From Pelagomonas calceolata (lineage: Eukaryota > Sar > Pelagophyceae > Pelagomonadales > Pelagomonadaceae), in NCBI GenBank assembly GCA_918797485.1, contig CAKKNE010000003.1, positions 3,162,001 through 3,226,000 of the forward strand: a stretch of DNA of 64,000 bases, written 5' to 3'. Every line of letters starts with the position of its first letter. Position 1 is the first letter of the stretch. Under the pieces are notes generated by a model, which was not told where the DNA came from, searched no databases, and saw only the letters and a list, made by a program, of their open reading frames with translations. Position numbers and translations under genes: made by a program. This document shows positions 31,664-41,700 of this stretch, in pieces.

Positions 31664-31840
31664 CGCGGGACTACCTGTAACACACTAGAGAACAAGATTC
31701 CACACTCTGGTAATTTGATTGCCTACTATATAGTAGACCCGCCCCGCGCCGACGTGTGAGCCGTTCGAAGACACTCTCTAGAGACGCCTACTCTAGAGTA
31801 CAAGCTCGTATACTCTACGAGGTATAAGTGAGCCGTCGAG

Positions 31841-31985
31841 CTGGCGGGTAAAGACCCCGCACCCTTTTCGATAAAACCCGTTTTCTCTCAAGGGAGGAAA
31901 AAGGGGTAGCACCCCGAACGACGTAGGAGAGAGGGGTGGTACCCCTTTGACGACGTAAAAGAGGGGTGGGGTCTTTACGCACCAG
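31841..31985. mobile_element. Second short inverted-repeat element, 145 bp
   Basis: Ends CTGGCGGGTAAAGACCCC and the inverse of CTGGTGCGTAAAGACCCC (16 of 18 alike), flanked by GCCGTCGAG on both sides (31832-31840 and 31986-31994). This is a 9-bp, or 8-bp plus a chance base, target duplication. No coding capacity. It starts CTG and ends CAG like the introners. The rest of 30797-32094 holds no recognised gene. Confidence 0.8.
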
Positions 31986-32094
31986 GCCGTCGAGGTATGC
32001 TGGACCTGCGAGCTTAGCCTGAGTTGAAGGGAGATCAACAAGATTTCAAGAAGATAAGTGCCGTCAACAAAATCGCAGCGCGCGAGCTGCATAG

Positions 32095-33189
32095 ATGCGC
32101 CGCGTCGGCGCCGTGTTGCTCCTCAAACCCATCCTGTCCTTAGCTCTGACCATGCACCACATAGCGTCGCGCCGCGTGGTGCGCGCGGCGGCGCGGGCGG
32201 CCGGGCCTAGGAAGGCCGCGCGCGAGCCGTGCGTCGTCGAGGACGTCGAGGGCCTGTGCGGCGCGTACGACACCATCCTCCTGGACCAGTTCGGCGTGGT
32301 CCACGACGGCAAGGTGCCGTACGACGGCGCGCCGGAGCTCGTGCGGCGGCTGCAGCGGGCGGGCAAGCGCGTCGTCGTGCTGTCGAACTCGAGCAAGCGG
32401 CGCCGCGACACGATCGAGCGGCTCGAGGCCATGGGCTGCGGCGCGGGCACGCTGCGCGACCGCGCGGACACGCCCGACGGGCGCCCGGCGATCTCCGCCG
32501 TCACGTCGGGCGACCTCGTGCACGACGCGCTCGCGGCGCGGGCGCGCGGCGCGCCGGCACCGCTGCTGGACGGCGTCGCCGGGCCCGCCGGCCGGGGCCT
32601 GCGGGCCTTCGTCTTCGGCAACGGCGACGACGACGAGGCTTATCTTGTGTCCTGCGGCGTGGCGCCGGCGCGCGTCGAGGAGGCCGACTGCCTCCTCGCG
32701 CGCGGCCTCTTCGCGACGCTGCCCGGCGGGCCGCTGGCGTGGGACGCGGACGACGCGTGCGACGACGTCCTGGCGGCGGCCGCGGCGCGGGGCCTGCCGC
32801 TGGTGGTCGCGAACCCGGACCTCGTGCGGCCCGACGGCCGCGCGTCGCCGATGCCCGGCCGGCTCATGGCGCGCTACGTGACGCGGTTCGGCGGCGCCGC
32901 GCACCCCGTGGGCAAGCCGTACCCCTACATCTACGAGGAGGCGCTGCGGCGCTGCGCGCCCGCCGGCCGCGTGCTGGCCGTCGGCGACTCGATGGCGCAC
33001 GACGTCGCCGGCGCGAACCGCGCGGGCGTCGACTCGGCGCTCGTCTGCTGGGGCATCCACGCGGCGGACGTGGGCGTCGCGCCCGGCTCCGCCGCCGTGC
33101 CGCTCGACGCGGCGAGGCTCGCCGCCTTCCTGGCGGCGTTCGAGCCCCGCGACCGGCCGACGTTCGTCCTCCCGGCCTTTCGCGTGTAA
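32095..33189 (+). CDS. HAD superfamily IIA hydrolase
   Basis: 364 aa. TILLDQFGVVHDGKVPYDGA is motif I with the C2A cap start (D-Q-F-G-V form), VVVLSNSSKRRRDTIERLE motif II, PVGKPYPYIYEEAL motif III and VLAVGDSMAHDVAGANRAGV motif IV. This is the HAD-IIA group that includes a broadly distributed unnamed subfamily of NagD/PGP relatives; the substrate is unknown. The N-terminus carries a hydrophobic then basic segment (LLLKPILSLALTMHHIAS, RRVVRAAARAA) that could target an organelle; a second ATG within it would give a cytosolic form. It lies just downstream of the two inverted-repeat elements, within about 110 bp, so either may affect its promoter. Confidence 0.85.
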   Translation: MRRVGAVLLLKPILSLALTMHHIASRRVVRAAARAAGPRKAAREPCVVEDVEGLCGAYDTILLDQFGVVHDGKVPYDGAPELVRRLQRAGKRVVVLSNSSKRRRDTIERLEAMGCGAGTLRDRADTPDGRPAISAVTSGDLVHDALAARARGAPAPLLDGVAGPAGRGLRAFVFGNGDDDEAYLVSCGVAPARVEEADCLLARGLFATLPGGPLAWDADDACDDVLAAAAARGLPLVVANPDLVRPDGRASPMPGRLMARYVTRFGGAAHPVGKPYPYIYEEALRRCAPAGRVLAVGDSMAHDVAGANRAGVDSALVCWGIHAADVGVAPGSAAVPLDAARLAAFLAAFEPRDRPTFVLPAFRV

Positions 33190-34319
33190 GTCGTCCGTCG
33201 TAGAACTTCCGCGGCGCGGGGGGCGGGGCTCGACCGGCCGTCGCCAGGCTCTGATGGGAATTTCGGTCCCAGCCCGCGGGTGCCCTTTTCAACTTGAAGT
33301 TACTTCTAGTATGCAGCTGTGCGCTTTTTGGCAGACACCAACTTCTACGCTTTGCTTCGAGTCACGCAGACCCCGCGTCGGCCGGGTTGTCCGGCGCGCG
33401 AGCAAGCCTCGGAACGATCCCCGGGGGACAGGTCGACGCGTAAAATTGACAGAAAGGTACTTAGCCGCCTCATCCTGGCGCGGTCCCAAAAAAAGTAAAC
33501 GGCGCGTCGGGCCCGGGCGCTGATTCTGTTTGCCTGTGTTGCGCCTCGCCTCGGGCGTGTAGAAGGTAAACCACCACTGCAGAAGGGCAAGATGGCAGCC
33601 CAATCGAGTGCCAGCGGCTCCGGCAGCGATTCCGAGGCGCCAACAAAAAAAAAGAAGAAAGCGCAAAAAAACGCAAAAAAAAAATAAAGCGCTAGCGTCT
33701 GTTGAGACACTAGCAAGCAAAAGCCCAGGTTTGGCTGGTGGCCTAGTTGTGCCTTCCGCACAAGTTCGCCGACGAGCGACACGAGCGAGCCACGGACGCC
33801 GAGCACGCTGCGCAAGTGTCTGCTGCCCCAAAAAGCAGCAGGAAGTCCACTGAAGGGCAGCACCAAGCCCAAAAGGGCCACCGCCTCCGCGAGGCACGCG
33901 ACGGCCGACGATGGACCGTGGCGCTTCGCCACGCACGGGAGATGTCGGGAGCGGGCCCGGCGGGACCAAAGATGCGCACAAGAAGGCCTTGGGGCCCCAA
34001 GACGGCGGCGGCGGTCCGTCGACGGTAATTGAGGTGAAAACTCCCCTAGATATATATCCGCAACGCCATAGCCCCCTATCGCCGGATCTATGGCTACATT
34101 ACTCTCGCCTATCAGCACGCTATATCAGCCGGCATGTGCCCGGAGCTGATGTTTCCCTATATCCCGTATCTTCTTACTTATCCAAGCGGATCAAGCCCGG
34201 CGCTAAATAGGCGCCGTAAAAACACCGGGGTGAACCTAAAGTAAGTTCACTTCACTGGGGGGAACAGCGGGAAACGACCCTACAAAGCCCAAGTGAGGCT
34301 AACCCCATAAGTAACCGAC
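33190..34319. other. Gene-poor stretch with motif and repeats
   Basis: No convincing gene. 33592-33687 could encode a tiny basic peptide ending KKKKKAQKNAKKK. The CTAGCG...GACACTAGCAAGCA motif lies at 33691-33720 and a dispersed repeat at 34031-34255. Frames on both strands are open but have no recognisable text. Confidence 0.4.
34031..34255 (+). repeat. Dispersed repeat, about 225 bp
   Basis: Matches 61273-61525 in the same orientation. Shared anchors include CAACGCCATAGCCCCCTAT, TTTCCCTATATCCCGTATCT, GATCAAGCCCGGCGCTAA and CACCGGGGTGAACCTAAAG. The other copy has several short insertions. Confidence 0.85.
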
Positions 34320-34691
34320 ATGTCTAGCAACCTAGATAACCATAAGTCGAGCGTGAGGGACATAGCGAAGCTATTCGCGGAAGAAAAGCGGCTCGGCACG
34401 AAAGCAGCCGACTTGGTAAACGGAACAGCACTGACGAAATGCCTCGAAATCAACGAAGCGTTCGAAGTGCTCGGCACACCAGCAGAGCAAAGAGTTGCCA
34501 TGCTTGCGTCTACTGTGTTTTGCGCGGACACGCCCCATGGCACGGTGGTTAAGCAAGCGATTAGCACGCAAATTAGAAAGCACAAGGAGAGGGTACCACT
34601 GCCAGAGATCCCGCCGCCAAACATACCACCACGTGAACCGACACCATGGCGGCCTCGTCGACGCGACGGCGCGCGAGATCCAAGCATCTAA
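34320..34691 (+). CDS. Possible small unknown protein
   Basis: 123 aa from ATG to stop. I do not recognise it. The composition is balanced and protein-like (SVRDIAKLFAEEKRLGTKAA, EINEAFEVLGTPAEQRVAML, VVKQAISTQIRKHKERVPLP), unlike the GC-rich shadows nearby, and codon use is much less GC-biased than the neighbours. It lies directly after a dispersed repeat, so it may belong to a transferred or mobile segment. The downstream 34692-34989 is a pyrimidine-rich gap without a gene. Confidence 0.35.
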   Translation: MSSNLDNHKSSVRDIAKLFAEEKRLGTKAADLVNGTALTKCLEINEAFEVLGTPAEQRVAMLASTVFCADTPHGTVVKQAISTQIRKHKERVPLPEIPPPNIPPREPTPWRPRRRDGARDPSI

Positions 34692-34989
34692 TGGTGTGCA
34701 CACCTCGGCGTGCGCATTGACCGCGGTCTACGCGGAGCCACTCACGACAGTAGTCCTCGGCGGTAACCCTCCCCTCCTTTACCTCCTCCACCTCCACGTC
34801 CTCCTTCCTCTTCCCGATCAACACGTTCACTCCTATCCCCTTCTTCCTTCCTTCCTTCCCTCTCGTGATAAGCACGCTGTAGTATATGCCTGACTTGCGA
34901 ACGGCCATTAAAAGGGGGAGAAACGAGAAAACCCGAACTAGGAGTGACTCGGAAGTGCATAAGTAAGTGGCGAGGTCCCTAGAGAGTGG

Positions 34990-36597
34990 TTACGCCGACA
35001 GGGTCCCCTTGCTCGACGCCACGCCGCCGCGCCGGCGGGGGTCGACCTCCACGGCCTCGCCCAGCGCGGCGCCGAAGGCGCCGAACGCCGCCAGCGCCAG
35101 GTTCGCCGTGTGGCCCGGCAGGCCGTCGTCGGCGACGCAGGCCAGGTGCAGCGTGCACCGGGCCTCGAGCGCCAGCGACTCGAGGGCGTGCGCGGCCATC
35201 TCGCTCGTCAGCGCGCGGCCGACCTCGCCCGGGCCCGGCGCCGCGTCCCCGAGGAACTCCTCGTCGAAGCGCAGGTCCGACGTCACGTGCGGCCGGTTCG
35301 ACAGGTCGAGCACGGCGCGCACCTCGCACGCCCCCACGCGCCGCGTCGCGAACGCCATGCGCCGCAGGCCCGCCTTGTCGCCGACGGCCTCGTGCAGGCA
35401 CTGGCCCAGCGAGATGGCGACGTCCTCGGCCGAGTGGTGGTCGTCGATGTGCCGGTCGCCGCGGCAGTGGACCTTGACCTTGACGGCGGCCGCGGCCGCG
35501 AACGCGTCGAGGAGCCGGTCGAGGCCGTCGACGCCCGTCGCGACGCGCGGCAGCGCGCGGATCGTCGCCTCGAGCTGCGCCGGCGTCTTCGCCGCGCCGT
35601 CCCAGGCCGCCTCCGCGCCCGCCGCGTCGTCGGCGGCGGCGTAGGCCGCGTCCAGGTCGACCTCGACGTCGATGGACGTCTCCTTCGTGACGCGCCGCCG
35701 CGCGCCCGTGCGGGCCGCGCCCGGCGGCGCCGCGGGCGCCGCGGCGCCGAGCCGGTCCAGGCCCTTCCGGAAGCAGCGCGCGAAGGCCTTGAAGGCCGAC
35801 TCGAGGACGTGGTGCGCGTTGTCGCCCCGCCAGCGCGCGAGCGCGACGGAGGCGCCCATGCCGCGCGCGACCGCGCGCCAGAAGACGGGCGTGTGGCGCG
35901 TCCGGAAGGTCCCGACGAACTCGCGGCCGCGGGGGCCCGCGGCGTGCGTGCCGTACGGCTCCAGCGCCACGTCGGCGCCGACCGACGCGCGGACGGGCGG
36001 GAACAGGCAGAGGCAGCACTCCGCGTAGGCCTCGTCCAGGGGGCAGAAGAAGCGCACGATGTCCACGTCGGGCGGCCGCGTCCGCGCGCGCAGCGCCACG
36101 CGCCGCAGCGCCCTGCCGAGCGCCTCGCCGCACGCGCCGACGATGTGCACGGCCTCGTCGGCGGCCGCGCCGAGCGGCTCGTTCGGCCGGGCCCACGGCC
36201 CGTCCCCGACGCGGCAGCGCAGCGCGACGCCCAGCTGGCCGTGCGACTGCAGCTGGTCGATCATGTGGTCGAGGAAGCAGATGCCCGTCGCGATCTCGCC
36301 CCGCGCGCCGAGGTCCTCGACCGTGCACTCGGCCGTCGCGAGCCGCGCCTGGACGGCGTGGGTCCTCGGCCCCGCCGCCGCGGGCGGCGGCGGCACGGCG
36401 AACGTGCTCTCGTCGGGCGTCGGCGGGCGCGCGGCCTCCTCCCACCCCCCGCTCGAGTACTCGTTCGACTCCGCGTCCCAGCTCCCGGCGTCCTCCTCGC
36501 TGCTCGACTCCTCGTCGCTCGCCGGCCGCGGCCGCCGCGGCTGCCGCGGCGGCAGCCGCGGCGGCCGAGGGTCCTCGGCGGTGCACTGTATAGGCAT
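34990..36597 (-). CDS. Double-domain imidazoleglycerol-phosphate dehydratase (IGPD)
   Basis: 535 aa, starting at the ATG of MPIQCTAED. IGPD makes imidazole-acetol phosphate in histidine synthesis and is normally one domain of about 200 residues. Here an acidic leader is followed by two IGPD-like domains. Domain 1 (about 75-290) has GEIATGICFLDHMIDQLQSHG and GDNAHHVLESAFKAFARCFR, the second family signature, but where the DHH..E signature belongs it has AADEAVH. Domain 2 (about 300-520) starts RRRVTKETSIDVEVDLD, has RHIDDHHSAEDVAISLGQCL, the first signature, but LDRLL for LDHML and HTANLAL for the N-x-HH..E motif. The metal-binding motifs are thus split between halves. Because IGPD active sites form between subunits, the pair may still make complete sites. 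The start at an upstream GTG was not preferred. Confidence 0.9.
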   Translation of the reverse strand: MPIQCTAEDPRPPRLPPRQPRRPRPASDEESSSEEDAGSWDAESNEYSSGGWEEAARPPTPDESTFAVPPPPAAAGPRTHAVQARLATAECTVEDLGARGEIATGICFLDHMIDQLQSHGQLGVALRCRVGDGPWARPNEPLGAAADEAVHIVGACGEALGRALRRVALRARTRPPDVDIVRFFCPLDEAYAECCLCLFPPVRASVGADVALEPYGTHAAGPRGREFVGTFRTRHTPVFWRAVARGMGASVALARWRGDNAHHVLESAFKAFARCFRKGLDRLGAAAPAAPPGAARTGARRRVTKETSIDVEVDLDAAYAAADDAAGAEAAWDGAAKTPAQLEATIRALPRVATGVDGLDRLLDAFAAAAAVKVKVHCRGDRHIDDHHSAEDVAISLGQCLHEAVGDKAGLRRMAFATRRVGACEVRAVLDLSNRPHVTSDLRFDEEFLGDAAPGPGEVGRALTSEMAAHALESLALEARCTLHLACVADDGLPGHTANLALAAFGAFGAALGEAVEVDPRRRGGVASSKGTLSA

Positions 36598-36753
36598 GCG
36601 ACGGACCAACCAATGCGTCACTAGCCGACCGTCTCTGGTGCCAGGGAAAGGCCTCTCCGTCTATCTAGCTGTTTTTTGCCCAAATAGAGCTAGCTATTCA
36701 ATGCTGGGGGCAAAAATCGGGTTAGGCCGCGTGTAACCCTGCGCAGGTGTTTA

Positions 36754-36781
36754 TCTAGCGGTCTAAGACGCTAGCAAGCAA
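36754..36781 (+). promoter_or_regulatory. Recurrent CTAGCGGTCTAAGACGCTAGC motif
   Basis: Lies between the divergent starts of the IGPD gene (36597) and the unknown coiled-coil gene (36948), in a 350-bp gap. Ends in the same AGCAAGCA as the copies at 30951, 33691 and 47034. Confidence 0.45.
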
Positions 36782-36947
36782 GTTGTCTGTCAAGCAAAAG
36801 GCTTTGGCGGACAGCCCCGGCACCGCACGAAGGCGCGGGGCAGCGTCGAACGCCAGAAGCGATCGTCATGTCCTCGGACGCCAGCCAGAGCGGCCAGCCC
36901 AAGCGAACCGTAGGCTTGAGCCCACAGAGAGCAACACACACCACCAC

Positions 36948-38315
36948 ATGCTGAGTGCCAGCGAAACAGACCGCACGACGGTCGAAGCTCGTCCTCGAGC
37001 AGAGGCGGAGCAGCTCCTCGAGGACAACTTACAGCTCAAGCGCCACAAGCTCGAGGAGGCATCGACCTGCGACGGCGTCGTAAAGCTCATCAAAAGATAC
37101 GACCGTGACCGCCACGCGACACTCGACGAGCTTAACGCCGGCTTGGCGGGCATCATCTCGCGGCGAACAAAGCTGAGACGCGAACGCCGCATCCGGGATG
37201 AGTGGGAGGCTGAAGTCGTGGCCTTGCAGGCGCAGGTCCATGCGGATGGGCCCAGGTACAAGAGGCTCCGGAACATCAAGCAAAAGATTGCGGCCGATCT
37301 GGAGCGAGACAAGCAGCAAGTCAAGCAGCGGCAGGCGTCGGTCGACGAGACGACGGCCGCGCGGCCGCCGCACAGCGTCAGTGTCACCCCCTTGGAACTA
37401 GAATTTTGGGTCAATGGAAAAGTAGATGCCAACGACACATCACTTGCCGATTTAAAAGCCCTCGAGCTGGGGGACCACCCCAAAGAAGCCATCACGCATT
37501 TACGCGGGCTGAAAAAGGGGCGCCGCGAGCTCCAAACAAAGTTTAAACGAGAAGCAAACTATTGGAGTCGCGCATATCGAGAAATTGCCAGACGGGGCCA
37601 CAAGGTTCTCTTTTTCCTTTGCGAAAGACTAAACATCCACGTGATCGACCCGCCCTTGGAAGATGCGGCAGCAGAGGACACCAAAGTTCGCCCCCTTGAC
37701 TTCGTCACGACGGTTCCTTCCCACGACGCAAAGCACGGAGACGTCGTGTTCGAGAGCGAATGCAAGGCTGCCTTCCGTTATTTCCCTAGGGTGGGTGCGA
37801 CCTGGAAAGCCACCGAGCCGCCGGTGGCCAAGGCGCTACGGGAAAGCGAAATAAACGAGGACGTGCACGCGACACGCCCCGGACTCGCCAAAATACTGCG
37901 CATGTGTACTTACTTATCAGCCTTCAATCTGAACAAGGTGAAAAACGACGAGAAATGCGTCATGCGCTACGTGGACGAGAAGGAGGTCAGTTTGTGCCCC
38001 AGAAACGACGAGAACGTCTGCGTTTGCGACCGCGACGGGAATGCCGTGCTGCGGCTCTTACGGTGGAAAGGCGAGGCTGAAGAAGTCAATCAGGTGGCGA
38101 CGCAGCTTGCAAAGTTCGAAGACGCCGACGATCTGGGAATTGATAAGTATGTCGGTGACCGGGCAAGGAGAGCGGCGTCCTACTCTACGTCGACAAGGCC
38201 TTCATGTGACAGTCTCGTCACGTGCCCTTCGTTCGACGGCCGTCGTCGTGAGAGCTCGAAGCCTTTGTTCTACCGCAGGCCTCGGCGTACGACACGTATT
38301 ACAAGGCGTCGGTAA
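36948..38315 (+). CDS. Unknown coiled-coil protein
   Basis: 455 aa from the first ATG; an open frame reaches further upstream without a better start. I do not recognise it. Residues about 20-150 are charged helices that could coil (EARPRAEAEQLLEDNLQLKR, LRNIKQKIAADLERDKQQVK), then KREANYWSRAYREIARRGHK and a folded-looking region with FLCERLNIHVIDPPLED, KAAFRYFPRVGATWKATEPP and VMRYVDEKEVSLCPRNDENV. The last 50 residues are basic and poorly structured. Codon use is clearly less GC-biased than that of neighbours such as SF3B3, which fits a recent acquisition or a mobile-element cargo, but no transposase motif was seen. Confidence 0.55.
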   Translation: MLSASETDRTTVEARPRAEAEQLLEDNLQLKRHKLEEASTCDGVVKLIKRYDRDRHATLDELNAGLAGIISRRTKLRRERRIRDEWEAEVVALQAQVHADGPRYKRLRNIKQKIAADLERDKQQVKQRQASVDETTAARPPHSVSVTPLELEFWVNGKVDANDTSLADLKALELGDHPKEAITHLRGLKKGRRELQTKFKREANYWSRAYREIARRGHKVLFFLCERLNIHVIDPPLEDAAAEDTKVRPLDFVTTVPSHDAKHGDVVFESECKAAFRYFPRVGATWKATEPPVAKALRESEINEDVHATRPGLAKILRMCTYLSAFNLNKVKNDEKCVMRYVDEKEVSLCPRNDENVCVCDRDGNAVLRLLRWKGEAEEVNQVATQLAKFEDADDLGIDKYVGDRARRAASYSTSTRPSCDSLVTCPSFDGRRRESSKPLFYRRPRRTTRITRRR

Positions 38316-38786
38316 CCCCTTATACTTACCAAGAGGGTTCCAGGAAGAGTATGGACGCATATGTTCATAGATCTTCTAGAAATAAACCATGGCGGGCGGA
38401 TCGCGGCGCCCTGCTGCGCCGCATGCTCGCGGAGGGCCTCGAGATCGTCTTCTCGTGCGTCAAGGCGCCGTGGTTCGACGCGTCCGAGCCCACAAAACCA
38501 AGAAACTGAGCGGACCGCTCTCCCGAGAGAAACAGAGCCGAGCAAATCTTCACAAGCGAGTACGACGACTAGTTACTCGGTTTTGGGGACGCTAGCCTAG
38601 TCCCGGGGGGATGGACGCCTAGACCCTGGCCTCTACAGGTCCGGATCCACAAGCGAGTAAAACCCGTAAAACCCGCTAGGCCCAGAGGGGGGGATTCAAG
38701 CCTCGCCCTCTGTCCTGGCCTGCCCCTGTCCTGAACCGTGACCGCTGCGAGCATCGCGGAGCCCGGGAGCACGCAAGCTGCGCACG
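38316..38786. other. Intergenic, no recognised gene
   Basis: Includes a GTTACTCGGTTTTGGGGACGC string at 38571-38591, similar to text at 23190-23210 (GTTACTCGGTTTTTGGGGGC), so another small repeat may be shared. Confidence 0.4.
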
Positions 38787-41700
38787 ATGCATTTCGTGCA
38801 GTTCACCTTGAACCCCCCGGCGGCAGTCGTCGCCGCGGCCTTCGGCTCGTTCTCGGCCGGGCGCGCGCAGGAGGTGGTCGTCGCGCGGCAGGGCGGCGCG
38901 CTCGAGCTGCTCCGGCCCGACGAGGCCACGGGCCGCCTCGCGACCGTGGCCAGCACGGCGACGTTCAGCTGCGTGCGCGCGCTCTGCGCCGTGCGGCCGA
39001 CGGGCGCGGCCACGGACGACGTCGCCGTTGCGTCGGACGCCGGCACGCTGACGGTGCTGCGCTTCGACGCCGCCAGGGGGGCCTGGACGCGCATCCACTG
39101 CGAGACGTTCGGCAAGACGGGCTGCCGGCGCGCGGTGCCCGGCCAGTACCTCGCGGCCGACCCGCGCGGCCGCGCGGTCATGGTCGCCGCGGTCGAGCGC
39201 ACGAAGCTCGTGTACACGCTGAACCGCGACGCCGCCGGCGCGCCCACCATCAGCTCGCCGCTCGAGGCGCACAAGGCGCGCTGCGTCGTCTTCGACGTCG
39301 TCGCGCTCGACGTCGGCTTCGACAACCCGTGCTTCGCGGCGCTCGAGCTCGACTACGGCGACGCCGACGCCGACGCGAGCGGCGAGGCGGCGCGCGACGC
39401 CGAGAAGGTGCTCACCTACTACGAGCTCGACCTCGGCCTCAACCACGTGACGCGCCGCTGGAGCGAGCCCGTCGCGCGCACGGCCAACGTGCTCGCGGCG
39501 GCGCCCGGCGGCGGCGACGGCCCGAGCGGCGTGCTGGTCTGCGGCGAGAACTGGGTCGCCTTCAAGCACGAGGGCCACGCCGAGGTCCGCGCGCCGCTGC
39601 CGCGGCGCGCGGGCTTCCCGGCGGCGCGCGGGCTGCTGGCGACGCGCGTGGCGGCGCACCGCCAGCGCGACCTCTTCTTCTTCCTCGTGCAGAGCGAGCT
39701 GGGGGACCTCTACAAGGTGACGCTCGCGTGGGGCGCCGCCGGCGTGACCGACGTGCGCGTGTCCGTCTTCGACACGCTCTTCCCGGCGAGCGCGCTGTGC
39801 ATCACGCGCAACGGGCTGCTCTACGCGGCCGCGGAGGCGGGCGACCACGCCCTGTTCCAGTTCCGGGGCGTCGGCGACGGCGCCGACGACGCGGCCGCGG
39901 GCGCGGTCTTCGACCCGAGCCTCGGCGACGACGGCCCGGGCGCGGCCAAGGTCGCGCCCGCCTTCCGGCCCGCGCCCCTGCGGAACCTGGCGCCGCTGGA
40001 CCGGCCCGAGTCGCTCGGCGGCGCGACGGCGCTCGAGGTCCTCGCGGCGGCGGGCGGCGCCCAGGACGACGCGCGGCTGGCCGTCGCGTGCGGCCGCGGC
40101 GCCCGGTCCTCGCTCCGCCTGCTCCGCCGCGGCGTCGGCGTGGCCGAGGTCGCCGCCTCGCCCCTGCCCGGCCGGCCCGCGGCCGTGTGGACGCTGCGGG
40201 GCGGCGCGCAGGACGCGTACGACCGGCACATCGTCGTGAGCTTCACGAACGCGACGCTGGTGCTGCGCGTGGGCGACGCCGTGGAGGAGGTCGGCGACTC
40301 GGGGTTCCTCGCGTCGGAGGCGACGCTCGCGGCGGCGCTGCTCGCGGACGGCGCGCTCGTCCAGGCGCACGCGGCGGGCGTGCGGCGGGTCGGCCCGGCG
40401 GGCGCCGCGGGCGCCGCGGCGCCGAGCGAGTGGCGGCCGCCGGGCGGCGAGCGCGTCGTGGCGGCCGCCGCGAACGAGCGCCAGGTGGCCGTGGCCCTGG
40501 GCGGCGGCGACGTCGTCTACTTCGAGCTCGACGCGAGCGGCGCGCTCGCGGAGCTCGGGGCCAAGGGCCTTGGCGGCGCCGCCGCGGCGCTGGACCTGGG
40601 GCCGGTGCCCCCGGGGCGGGCGCGGTTCCCCTTCCTGGCCGCGGGCGGCGCCGACGGGCGGCTCCGGCTCCTCTCGCTCGCGCCCGACGACCTCCTCGCC
40701 CAGGTCGCGCTCGTGGACCTGGGCGCGCCGTGCGCGGGCCTCGCGTTCGTGGCCCTCGGCGACGACGACCTGGAGCTCTGCGCGGGCCTGGGCAACGGCG
40801 TGCTGCGGCGCGTGCGCGTCGACGCGCGGACGGGCGCGCTCGGCGACGCGCGCGCGCGCTTCCTGGGCGGCCGCGCGGTGCGGCTCGCGCGCGTGACGCA
40901 CGGCGGCCGGGCCGCGTGCGTCGCGCTCGCCGGCCGCGCGTGGCTGGGGGCCCCGCGCGGCGGCGCCGCCGCCGCCGCCGGCGACGGCGCCGCCGCCGCC
41001 GGCGCGGCGCTCGCGTGGGCGCCGCTCGCCTACGACGCGCTGGAGCACGCCGCGCCCTTCGCGTCGCCGCGCTGCGCCGAGGGCGTGGTGGCCGTCGCGG
41101 GCGCGTCGCTGCGCATCTTCGTGTGCGACGCCGCGACCCAGGGCGAGTTCACGCAAGCCGTCGTGCCGCTGCGCTACACGCCGCGGCGGCTCTGCGCGCT
41201 GCCGCCGGCCGGCGCCGCGCCGCGCGTGCTCGTGGTGGAGGCCGACCAGCACCGGTACAACGAGGCCGAGCGGCGCGCGCTGGCCGCCGCGCGGCGCGTC
41301 GCGCGCGACGGCGACATGGACACGGGGGACGACGACGACGACGCCGCCGACGACGCCGGCCCCGTGCCGCCCGCGCCGGGCAAGTGGGCCTCGTGCGTGC
41401 GCGTCGTCGACGCCGCGAGCGGCGCCACGCTCGAGCTCCTGGAGCTGGGCGAGTCGGAGGCGGCCCTCTCGTGCTGCTGCGTGCGCTTCGCGGGCCGCGG
41501 CAACGAGGCCTTCGTCGCGGTGGGCACGGCGCGCGCGCTGACGTTCCACCCGCGCACGTTCACGGAGTGCGCCGTGCACGTCTACCGGCTCCTCGACGCG
41601 CGGCTCGTCCTCCTGCACCGGACGCCCGTCGAGGCGCCGCCGCTGGCCCTCGCGGCGTTCCGGGGCCGGCTGCTCGTCGCCGTCGGCGCGAGCGCGCGGC

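Noticed and set aside
33345-34118. Several overlapping minus-strand frames of 200 or more residues
   Set aside because: No domain-like text, frames overlap one another and cover repeats and poly-A runs.
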